From TMED88 sp964515335 (GTDB lineage: Bacteria > Myxococcota_A > UBA9160 > UBA4427): 64,000 nt of DNA. The stretch covers positions 18,183-82,182 of the forward strand of contig CAZETS010000014.1 in NCBI GenBank assembly GCA_964515335.1, read 5' to 3'. Of this stretch, positions 1-7,471 are shown piece after piece (position 1 is the first letter of the stretch; each line of letters opens with the position of its first letter). The translations under genes were made by a program, and so were the position numbers. The notes below the pieces were generated by a model. That model saw only the letters and a program-made list of their open reading frames with translations, was not told the origin of the DNA and did no database searches.

Positions 1-1607
1 TCGATCAGCACCCACTGGTCGACGTGACAAACCAGCCCGTGGTCGCCGCGATACGGCAGGAACCAGCGCAGCACGTTCTCCGCACCGGCCATCAGTCGGC
101 CCACCAGATCGCGATCGCCCGTGTAGCGCCAGAGGTTCCAGATCGAGCGGATCCAGTGCAGCGGCCACTCGGGGATCGTCACCGACACGCCCTCGAGGTC
201 GCTGCCCGCGGCCATCGGCAGCATGCCGTCGGGGCGCGGCGAGTTCGACATCTCGGCATGCCAGCGCGCCAACCCCCAGTCCGCATTCGACGTGAGGTGC
301 ACCATCTGATGGACGACGGCGTCACCCGTCCAGCCGCGCTGCTCGCGCGACGGACAGTCCAGGTAGGCGTCGTGCGCGTTGACGGCGACGCTGCGCTTGC
401 CGACGTGATAGATGCGCTCGAGGACCGGATCGCTGCAGGTGAAGGCCGGGCCGGGCCGCACCGGATACAAACGCTCGCGAACCTCCAGCCGCCGCACCGT
501 CACCGGGGCGCGCGCGCCGCGGATGGCGAGCAGGGCGAAGCGGAAGCCCATCGGGTCGAAGCTCTCGAACCGGTCGTCGTGGCCGCGCGTGCGGTAGCGG
601 AACGTCGACTCGGTGGTGGGATCGAGCACCTTCGATTCGGGTGGCGCCTCGGTCTCGCGAACCGCCAGCTCGATTTCGACGCCGGGGGGCGCGTCGACCT
701 CCATGCCGACGAGCCCGGCGACGATCTCGCCGAAGTCGAGCAGCATCAGCAGCGTGCCGTCGCCCTCGAGCGCCGCCGGCAGATCCGAACCGACGTCGAG
801 ACCGCCGAGCGACGGGCGCTGCTCGTCGACGAACGCGGCCTTCGGCGGTGGCTCGGTGGCCTCGGCCGCCTCCACCCGCCAGGCGCGGACGACGCTCGGC
901 GTTCGCGTCTCGCCCTCGAGCTGCGGAATCGGGCGCCGGCGCAGTGCGCCGTAGGGGTTCGACGGGGGAGACTTGACCTTCAAGTCGCCCCCCAGCGTCA
1001 ACGGGACGATTTCCTCGGCCGGCGTCCAGTCCGAGTCGTCGAATTCGGGCAGCTCCCAGCCCACGGGCAGCTTCGAAGCATCGACGTCTTCCTTGGGGAT
1101 CGCCCCGACCGTGTTCCGGACGATCGGGCGCCAGGCTTCCGCGGCCAGGCTGCGCCACGACGCGTCCGAGCCGAGCCAGCGGCCCTCGCCCCGACCGGCG
1201 CCGAGGTCGAGCTCGAAGGCCACGACGCCTCGGCGGCCGAGGCCGATCGCGAGGCGCGTCGGCGTCCACCAGGGCGTCGGGTCGGCGTAGTAGCGGGCGT
1301 GGATCGCGATGGTGTTCGAGCCGACGCGCAGGTGCGGCGCCAGGTCGAGGGCGTCGTAGTGGAGCTTCGACAGCTCGCCCCGCACCGGACCCCGCGACAC
1401 CTCGGTTCCGTTCACGAAGAGCACGTAGCGCGAGTCGGCCACCACGCGGGCCTCGGCGGCTTCGGGCACGCCGTCGAGGTCGAAGCGGCGCCGCAACAGG
1501 ACGTGCTCTTCACCGGTGCCCAGCGCCTCGATGCCGAAGACCCGGCCTACCGGGGCCGGCCTGGTCGGCGCCCAGATCCAGGCGGCTTGCCAGCGTCGAT
1601 GAGTCAT
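1..1607 (-). CDS. GH78 alpha-L-rhamnosidase-like glycosidase, C-terminus cut off by window edge
   Basis: This frame stays open from an ATG at 1607 to the first base of the window, giving about 535 visible residues. The start has a GAGGAG ribosome binding site 10 bases upstream. The N-terminal part looks like the beta-sandwich accessory domains of family 78 enzymes. Around residue 417 comes the signature DCPSREQRGWTGDA, the acidic loop that opens the (alpha/alpha)6 catalytic barrel in GH78 and related inverting glycosidases. It is followed by barrel helices with paired aromatics. Family 78 enzymes remove terminal L-rhamnose from glycosides and polysaccharides, but related six-hairpin enzymes have other substrates, so specificity is open. 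No signal peptide is visible, so a cytoplasmic location is likely. The catalytic region downstream of residue 535 lies outside the window. It is divergent from the SDR gene, with about 110 bases between the two starts. Confidence 0.85.
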   Translation of the reverse strand, partial: MTHRRWQAAWIWAPTRPAPVGRVFGIEALGTGEEHVLLRRRFDLDGVPEAAEARVVADSRYVLFVNGTEVSRGPVRGELSKLHYDALDLAPHLRVGSNTIAIHARYYADPTPWWTPTRLAIGLGRRGVVAFELDLGAGRGEGRWLGSDASWRSLAAEAWRPIVRNTVGAIPKEDVDASKLPVGWELPEFDDSDWTPAEEIVPLTLGGDLKVKSPPSNPYGALRRRPIPQLEGETRTPSVVRAWRVEAAEATEPPPKAAFVDEQRPSLGGLDVGSDLPAALEGDGTLLMLLDFGEIVAGLVGMEVDAPPGVEIELAVRETEAPPESKVLDPTTESTFRYRTRGHDDRFESFDPMGFRFALLAIRGARAPVTVRRLEVRERLYPVRPGPAFTCSDPVLERIYHVGKRSVAVNAHDAYLDCPSREQRGWTGDAVVHQMVHLTSNADWGLARWHAEMSNSPRPDGMLPMAAGSDLEGVSVTIPEWPLHWIRSIWNLWRYTGDRDLVGRLMAGAENVLRWFLPYRGDHGLVCHVDQWVLI

Positions 1608-1716
1608 TCGATGTCTGCTCCTCGACGCCAGGGTACTCCAGCTCCGAACCGCGACCCGGTGGAGTCTCCGCCCGGGTGATAGACTCGGCTCCCCTTCCGG
1701 CACAGGAGGAGACGTC

Positions 1717-2493
1717 ATGGGCAGGCTCGACGGCAAGGTCGCGATCATCACCGGCGCTGCGCGCGGTCAAGGCGAGTGCGAGGCGCGGCTCTTCGCCGAA
1801 GAAGGCGCCCGGGTCGTGCTCGGCGACGTGCTCGACGCCGAGGGCGAGGCCGTCGCGAAGGAGATCAACCGCGCGACCCCGGGCAGCGCCGCCTACCTGC
1901 ACCTCGACGTGCGCAGCGAGCAGGACTGGGCGGCGGCGGTGGAGCGGGCCGGCGGGTTCGGCGCATTGAACGTGCTGATCAACAACGCAGCGGTCGTGCA
2001 CTTCGCGTCGGTGAAGGACACCACCCTCGACGACTACATGCGCGTCGTCGAGATCAACCAGGTCGGCACGTTCCTCGGCATGCGCTCGGTCTTCGACTCG
2101 ATGAAGGCGGCCGGCGGCGGCTCGATCGTGAACGTGTCGTCGATCGACGGCCTGCAGGCCAAGAACGGTCTCGTCGCGTACGCGGCCACCAAGTGGGCGA
2201 TCCGCGGCATGACGAAGGTGGCCGCGATCGAGTACGGGCGGCATGGCATTCGCGTCAACTCCCTCCACCCCGGCGGCGTCGACACCGTCATGGGCAACCC
2301 CACCGGCAGCCCCGACGTCGACGACTTCTACACCCAGCAGCCGATCCCGCGTTGCGGTCGCCCGATCGACATCGCCCGGCTCGCGCTCTTCATGGCCTCG
2401 GACGAGTGCTCGTTCAGCACCGGCTCCGAGTTCATCGCCGACGGCGGCTGGCACAGCGGCGAACACGTCGAAGGCCTGCCGTCGTCGGAGTGA
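1717..2493 (+). CDS. SDR family NAD(P)-dependent oxidoreductase
   Basis: A 258-residue classical short-chain dehydrogenase/reductase, which is the normal family length. It has the TGAARGQG cofactor motif (residues 12-19), the NNA motif, a catalytic serine at about 142, and Tyr155 with Lys159 in YAATK. The ATG has a strong AGGAGG-type ribosome binding site 6 bases upstream. The sequence resembles SDRs annotated as 3-alpha/20-beta-hydroxysteroid or cyclopentanol dehydrogenases, but the substrate cannot be read from the sequence. The protein is soluble and presumably cytoplasmic. The next gene, an exported aldo/keto reductase, starts 220 bases downstream on the same strand, so co-transcription is uncertain. 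Confidence 0.9.
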   Translation: MGRLDGKVAIITGAARGQGECEARLFAEEGARVVLGDVLDAEGEAVAKEINRATPGSAAYLHLDVRSEQDWAAAVERAGGFGALNVLINNAAVVHFASVKDTTLDDYMRVVEINQVGTFLGMRSVFDSMKAAGGGSIVNVSSIDGLQAKNGLVAYAATKWAIRGMTKVAAIEYGRHGIRVNSLHPGGVDTVMGNPTGSPDVDDFYTQQPIPRCGRPIDIARLALFMASDECSFSTGSEFIADGGWHSGEHVEGLPSSE

Positions 2494-2713
2494 CGCCGGC
2501 TTCGCGACGGGGGCACCCGAGCGCGCCCCTGCCGTAGACGAACGCACGTGCCCAGCAGACGGGGCGGCTCGAAGTCCGTGTCGCCGAAGAAGAAAGCGCG
2601 ATACCGACCGCCACGTCCGAACATCGGCGCGGCTGCATGCCCGTGCCACGGGCTACCCTTGCGAGGAGTCGGCAGCGGGGCGACCCCCTGTCGACACATT
2701 CGGAGGCGCCCCC

Positions 2714-3925
2714 ATGGCCAGCACCCGACGACGCGACTTCCTGAAGGGCGGCGCCGCCGCCGTCGGCGCCGGCGCGCTCGGACTCGCGCCCGACGCCTGG
2801 TCGGCGCCCGACGAGAAGCCGCGGATCCGGCGCTACGTGAAGCTCGGTCGTACGGGACTCGAGATCTCCGACATCTCCTTCGGCTCCTCGCGCACCGACG
2901 ACCCCATGAACGCGCGGCACGCGCTCGACGTGGGCATCAACTACTTCGACACCGCCGAGAGCTACAAGGGCGGGCGCTCCGAGGAGGCCATCGGCAAGGC
3001 GATCGCCGATCGGCGCGACGAGTACTACCTGGCCACGAAGGTGGGCTGCGACGAAGACACCACCGTGGCCGAGCTCGAAGAGGCGCTGAACGGATCGCTG
3101 CGCCGGCTGCGCACCGACCACGTCGACATCTACTTCAACCACGCCGTCAACGACGTCGACCGGCTGGGCACCGACGCCTGGAACGAGTTCACTGCTCGCG
3201 CCAAGCAACAGGGCAAGATCCGCTTCACCGGGATGTCGGGGCACGCCGGGCACCTGGTCGAGTGCATCGACCACGCGGTCGCGAACGACCTCGTCGACGT
3301 GCTGCTCGTCGGATACAACTTCGGCCAGGATCCGGCCTTCTATCAGCGCTTGATCAGCCGCCTCGATTGGGTGGCCGTGCAGCCCGAGCTGCCGGCGGCC
3401 CTCGAGCGGGCCCACGCGAAGGGCGTCGGCGTGATCGCCATGAAGACGCTGCGCGGCGCCCGCTTGAACGACATGCGGCCCTTCGAGAAGCCGGGCTCCA
3501 CGTTCGCGCAGGCGGCGTTCCGCTGGACGTTGTCCAACCCGAGCGTCGATGCGCTGGTCGTATCGATGAAGGAGCCCGAGCAGATCGACGAGTACGTGGC
3601 CGCGTCCGGGGCCCCGGCGCCAGAGGGCGCGGCGCTCGACCTGCTCGAGGAGTACCTGCTCTCCGACACCGACGGCTACTGCGAGCACGGCTGCGAGCAG
3701 TGCCACGGCGCCTGCCCGAACGGGGTCGCCATCAACGAGGTGCTGCGCACGCGCATGTACGCCACCCACTACGGCGACATCGACTACGCGCGCAGCGACT
3801 ACGCGCGGCTCGGCGAAGGCGCTTCGGCCTGCGCGACCTGCAGCGGCGCACCGTGCATCGGGCAGTGCCCGAACGGGCTGGCGGTGGGCCGGCTGACGGC
3901 CTCCGCGCACAGGCTGCTCGCCTGA
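2714..3925 (+). CDS. Tat-exported aldo/keto reductase with C-terminal double [4Fe-4S] ferredoxin domain
   Basis: 403 residues from the ATG at 2714, which has GGAGG 7 bases upstream. The N-terminus carries a twin-arginine signal (STRRRDFLKGG followed by a hydrophobic Ala/Gly stretch), so export as a folded protein is expected. Residues of about 35-320 form the AKR barrel. The Asp and Tyr sit in FDTAESYKGG, the Lys in LATKVG and the His in IYFNHA, as in the AKR catalytic tetrad. The last 60 residues hold two cysteine clusters, CEHGCEQCHGACP and CATCSGAPCIGQCP, which would bind two [4Fe-4S] clusters. The layout is that of ferredoxin-type aldo/keto reductases. Substrate and electron partner are unknown. 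It is convergent with the selenoprotein gene, 12 bases away. Confidence 0.9.
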   Translation: MASTRRRDFLKGGAAAVGAGALGLAPDAWSAPDEKPRIRRYVKLGRTGLEISDISFGSSRTDDPMNARHALDVGINYFDTAESYKGGRSEEAIGKAIADRRDEYYLATKVGCDEDTTVAELEEALNGSLRRLRTDHVDIYFNHAVNDVDRLGTDAWNEFTARAKQQGKIRFTGMSGHAGHLVECIDHAVANDLVDVLLVGYNFGQDPAFYQRLISRLDWVAVQPELPAALERAHAKGVGVIAMKTLRGARLNDMRPFEKPGSTFAQAAFRWTLSNPSVDALVVSMKEPEQIDEYVAASGAPAPEGAALDLLEEYLLSDTDGYCEHGCEQCHGACPNGVAINEVLRTRMYATHYGDIDYARSDYARLGEGASACATCSGAPCIGQCPNGLAVGRLTASAHRLLA

Positions 3926-3937
3926 ACGGCGCCGGCG

Positions 3938-5173
3938 TCAGTCGGCGCGCCCGCCGTACCGGCCGCCCACCAGCCGGAAGATCGGCGCCGTCAGCGGCGC
4001 GAGCGCCTTCGCGATGCGACGCCCCACGGCGCCGAGCGGCTGGGTGTTGGCCGCCGAAGCGAACTCGCCGACGCCGATCTCTTTCCTGAGCGACTCGCTC
4101 ATCACCTTCATCGGCGCATCGAGCGGGATGCCGGTGCCGTCGGCGATGCGCACCATGCGCTGGAAGTTGCCGACCACGCCGGCGGCATCGACGAACGCCT
4201 CGGAGCCGACGGCCTCGAGCAGGTCCTTGCGGGCCACGTCGAGCACCGCGTCGTCGTCGCCCAACACCGCCTCGGCGAAGGCCAGCAGCTCGGCGGCGTG
4301 CGGCACCCCGCTGCCCGCTGCGGCGGCGTCCTCACGGATGGCGCGGACGTCGGCCGGGGCCCCTTCGATCTCGCTGCTCACACGGAGCAGCATCGCGTGC
4401 GAGGTCGTTCAATAGAAGCACTCGTTCAGCGCGGAGACGCGGCCGGCGACCAGCTCGGTCTGCGGCCGCGACAGCGTGCGGCGGCACGTCGCGTCGACGA
4501 CCTGGGCGGTGGGCAGGTAGTGGGCGGCGCTCAGCAGCTTGAGGTCGCGCACGGCATCGGGCACGAGGCTCATCGCGCGGATCACGTTGCCCGTGGTGCC
4601 TTGCCAGAGGTCGCGCTCGTTCGGGCCGATCGCGCTGCTCGGGATCATCGGCACGAAGGCGTCGCCCGGACGCGCCTCGGCCGGGCGATAGCCGCTCGGC
4701 TCGCCGGCCACGGGCGCCGGCAGCGGATGAAGCGGCGCGCCGAGTCCGCGGCACACGAAGTCGGTGCTCGTCACCGCCACCACGATGCCGAGCAGCTCGA
4801 CGTAGCGGCCGTCGTCGACGCCCTCCGCGGCGAGCCCGGACACGAACGACTCGCCGAGACGCGTCGCGTCCGTGGTGATGCGGTGGACCGCCTCGACGGC
4901 GGCGGCAGGCAGCCTCGAGGGCGCCGCAGCGGGACGGTCGTGCTCGCCCTGCACGGCGTTCGGACTGAGGGCCTCGCGCCGCTCGGCGCACAGCGCGCAG
5001 TCGCGCGCGGCCCGCGTCTCGGCCGCGATGGCGACGCGCTCGGCGCCAGTCCACCAGCTGCCCGGTCCGGCGAGCCGCTCCCAGAAGCCAGCGTGCGCGG
5101 CGCGCATCTCGTCGCGCACCGGGACGGCGGCGCCCTCGAAGGAGACGAGCCCGGCGGCGGGGTCGGTGCTCAT
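3938..5173 (-). CDS. AhpD-like (carboxymuconolactone decarboxylase fold) protein, probable selenoprotein with in-frame UGA
   Basis: The frame reads from ATG 5173 (AAGGGAAG upstream) to 3938, interrupted only by TGA at 4411-4409, giving 411 residues with residue 255 as the UGA codon. The flanking residues are NECFY-UGA-TTSHAMLL. AhpD-family redox sites have the pattern N-x-C-x-Y-C-x-x-x-H, so the UGA sits exactly where the second, reactive cysteine belongs; Cys252 and His259 are in place. A SECIS-like hairpin follows immediately (4395-4366). The N-terminal half has a second AhpD-like site, Cys59-Ala-Leu-Cys62, without the usual His. AhpD proteins are thiol peroxidases or disulfide reductases, and AhpD-like selenoproteins with CxxU are known from metagenomes. 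The alternative is two separate genes or a nonsense mutation, with the downstream part restarting at ATG 4393. That is less likely, because both halves of one conserved motif would have to be split exactly at the selenocysteine position. Confidence 0.85.
4366..4395 (-). promoter_or_regulatory. Bacterial SECIS-like hairpin
   Basis: On the minus strand, 17 bases after the UGA, a perfect 7-bp stem GCTGCTC/GAGCAGC (4391-4385 with 4379-4373) closes a 5-base loop CGUGU. Below it, CGAT (4395-4392) pairs with ATCG (4369-4366) across a 3-base bulge GAG. The loop starts 25 bases after the UGA and has a G as its second base. Both fit the published bacterial SECIS pattern: loop 16-37 nt from the UGA, and a G among the first two loop bases. 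SelB binds such loops in the mRNA. Nothing else explains so regular a stem at this point. Confidence 0.7.
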
Positions 5174-5195
5174 TCGCGGCTTCCCTTCAGTGACT

Positions 5196-5229
5196 AAGAG
5201 CAGTGGCCAAGAGCAGTGGCCAAGAGCAG
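5196..5229. repeat. 13-bp tandem repeat, 2.6 copies
   Basis: The unit AAGAGCAGTGGCC occurs perfectly at 5196-5208 and 5209-5221, with a partial third copy to 5229. It lies in the 99-bp gap between the helicase gene (transcribed first) and the selenoprotein gene, close to the latter's start codon. Its role is unknown; it may be simple slippage. Confidence 0.8.
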
Positions 5230-5272
5230 GCTGCGCAAACGTAGCGCGATCCGGGTCCGGCGCGGACGCGCC

Positions 5273-7372
5273 TCAGCGCCACATGTCGCGCAGCCGCGCG
5301 CCGACGTCGACGCGCACCGCCGGTCGCCGCGACGCGCCCGGCGCGGCGCGGTCGCCCGGCGACGGGCGCGCCACCGCCTGCCTCTCGAACTTCGCCAGCA
5401 CGGCGTCGCTGATGAAGCGGCTGCGCGGCGTCACGACGTGACGGTCGCCGTAGCGATGCTGCCCGCGCACGAAGAAGCGCAGCGGGTGCACGAGGTGCAG
5501 GTGGTCGCGGGCGCGGGTCATCGCGACGTAGAGCAGCCGGCGCTCTTCCTCGATCTGCTCGGGCGCGCCCGTCGACATGTCCGACGGAATGCAGCCGTCG
5601 GCCGCGTTCAGTACGTAGACGGCGTCCCACTCCTGTCCCTTAGCCGAGTGGATGGTCGACAGGATGAGGTAGTCCTCGTCGAGCAGCGGGTCGCCCGCTT
5701 CGTCGCCGGTCACGTCGGGCGGGTCGAGCGACAGGTCGCTCAGGAAGTGCTCGCGGCTGGGGTGCGCGGCGCCGATCTGCTCGAGCTGCTCGAGGTCGCC
5801 GACGCGCACGTGGGCGGCATCGTAGAGCCGATCGAGGTGCGGCTCGTACCAGCCGCGCACCCGGCCGATCTGCCCCGGCCAGAGCGTCGCTTCGCCGTGC
5901 AGCTCGCCGAGCAGCGCGCACAGAGGCGCCCACTCCTCGGCGGCGGCCGAGGGCGCCCGGTAGGTGCGCAGCGCCGACAGGTCGAAGCCGCGGCTCGCCA
6001 GGTGTTCGATGGCCCGCCCCGCGTGCCCGGGCCCGATACCCGGCAGCAGCTGAAGCACCCGGAAGCCGGCCACCGCGTCGCGCGGGTTCTCGGCCCAGCG
6101 CAGTACGCCGAGCAGATCCTTCACGTGCGCGGCCTCGAGGAACTTGAGGCCGCCGTACTTGACGAAGGGGATGTTGCGCCGCGACAGCTCGACCTCGAGC
6201 TGATCGCTGTGGTGCGCGGTGCGGAAGAGCACCGCCTGCCGGCGCAGCGAGATACCCTCCTCGCGGTGCGCCAGCACGCGCTCCACCACCCAGTCGACCT
6301 GCTCGCCCTCGTCCTCCACGGTGGCGAGCACGGGCTTCTGCTGCGAGGCGCGCTCGCTGTAGAGCCGCTTCGCAAAGCCCTCACGCGCCTCGGCGATCAC
6401 CCCGTTGGCGGCGTCGAGGATGGTCTGCGTCGATCGGTAGTTGCGCTCGAGCTGGACGACCTCGGCCGGCGGATCGAAGAGCCGCGGGAAGTCGAGGATG
6501 TTGCGCACCGTCGCGGCGCGGAACGCGTAGATGGCCTGGGCGTCGTCGCCCACCACGGTGAGCCCGCGGCCCACCGGCCGCAGGTTCATCAGGATGCCGG
6601 CCTGCAGGGCGTTGGTGTCCTGGTACTCGTCGACCAGCACGTGGTCGAAGCGGTCCGACACCAGGCCGGCCAGCTTCGGCTCGGCCATCAGATGGAACCA
6701 ATAGAGGAGCAGGTCGTCGTAGTCGAGCACGTTCTGCCGCTGCTTGGCGTCGACGTATTCGCGAAACAGCGCCTTCAGCTCGTCCACCCAGTCCGCACAC
6801 CAGGGAAAGGCGCGCTCGATCGACTCCTCGACCGCGCACTGCGCGTTGACGGCGTGCGAGTAGATCGACAGGCACGCGCCCTTGCGCGGAAAGCGCGCGC
6901 CGCGGCGCGAAAATCCGAGCGCGTTGCGCTGCAGATCGATCAGGTCGGCGGCGTCCGAGCGGTCGAGCACGGTGAACGACGGGTCGAGCCCGACCGCGTC
7001 GGCGTGGTGGCGCAGCAGCCGGTTGGCGACCGCGTGGAAGGTGCCCGACCAGCGCACGGCGGCCTGCGCGGAGCCGCGCGCCCCCTCGGCGGCCCGCGCG
7101 CGCGCCACGATGCGCTCGGTCCGGCGCGTCATCTCGACCGCCGCGCGCCGGCTGAAGGTGAGCAGCAGGATGCGGCGCGCGTCCACGCCTTCGAGGATGA
7201 GGTGCGCGACGCGATGGGCGAGCGTGTTGGTCTTGCCGGTGCCGGCGCCGGCGATGATCAGAAGCGGCCCCGAGTCGATGCCGCCGTACACCGCGGCCGC
7301 GCGTTGGTCGGCGTTCAGACCGGCCAGCGCGTCGCCGGGCGGCGCAGCGTGCGTGACGACCCGATCCCCCAA
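5273..7372 (-). CDS. UvrD/PcrA-like ATP-dependent DNA helicase (superfamily 1)
   Basis: About 699 residues from a TTG at 7372; another TTG at 7429 would add 19 residues. No ATG or GTG lies near, so the start is uncertain. The protein opens with the Q-motif region LNADQRAA and Walker A GAGTGKT, followed by a superfamily 1A core. This includes the DEYQDTN motif II, the QAIYAFRAA motif III, the LERNYRST motif IV, and STIHSAKGQEWDAVYVLN and VAMTRARDHL near the C-terminus. These are the hallmarks of UvrD/Rep/PcrA 3'-5' helicases, which act in excision repair, mismatch repair or removal of RecA filaments. The length is close to that of UvrD (about 720), and no nuclease domain is present. The selenoprotein gene lies 99 bases downstream on the same strand. 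The gene is divergent from the glycosyltransferase gene. Confidence 0.9.
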   Translation of the reverse strand: MGDRVVTHAAPPGDALAGLNADQRAAAVYGGIDSGPLLIIAGAGTGKTNTLAHRVAHLILEGVDARRILLLTFSRRAAVEMTRRTERIVARARAAEGARGSAQAAVRWSGTFHAVANRLLRHHADAVGLDPSFTVLDRSDAADLIDLQRNALGFSRRGARFPRKGACLSIYSHAVNAQCAVEESIERAFPWCADWVDELKALFREYVDAKQRQNVLDYDDLLLYWFHLMAEPKLAGLVSDRFDHVLVDEYQDTNALQAGILMNLRPVGRGLTVVGDDAQAIYAFRAATVRNILDFPRLFDPPAEVVQLERNYRSTQTILDAANGVIAEAREGFAKRLYSERASQQKPVLATVEDEGEQVDWVVERVLAHREEGISLRRQAVLFRTAHHSDQLEVELSRRNIPFVKYGGLKFLEAAHVKDLLGVLRWAENPRDAVAGFRVLQLLPGIGPGHAGRAIEHLASRGFDLSALRTYRAPSAAAEEWAPLCALLGELHGEATLWPGQIGRVRGWYEPHLDRLYDAAHVRVGDLEQLEQIGAAHPSREHFLSDLSLDPPDVTGDEAGDPLLDEDYLILSTIHSAKGQEWDAVYVLNAADGCIPSDMSTGAPEQIEEERRLLYVAMTRARDHLHLVHPLRFFVRGQHRYGDRHVVTPRSRFISDAVLAKFERQAVARPSPGDRAAPGASRRPAVRVDVGARLRDMWR

Positions 7373-7471
7373 AGAGCCCCCCTCGATCCCCCGAGCCCGG
7401 CGAGGATAGGACAGGCGAAAACAAGGCAAAAGGCCTCACCGCCGCGCTTGCCCGGACGCGCCGGCCCGCTC

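Noticed and set aside
24..1679. Long plus-strand open frame over the GH78 gene
   Set aside because: It is the antisense shadow of the glycosidase; its product is Arg/His-rich and has no family pattern, while the minus strand gives the GH78 signature.
3938..4393. Separate 151-residue gene downstream of the UGA
   Set aside because: It is in the same frame as the upstream AhpD-like part, and the conserved redox motif spans the junction, so read-through at UGA is the better explanation.
5216..7471. Upstream extension of the glycosyltransferase frame across the helicase gene
   Set aside because: High GC leaves the frame open by chance; the translated part is low-complexity and antisense to UvrD. 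Real start taken at 7472.
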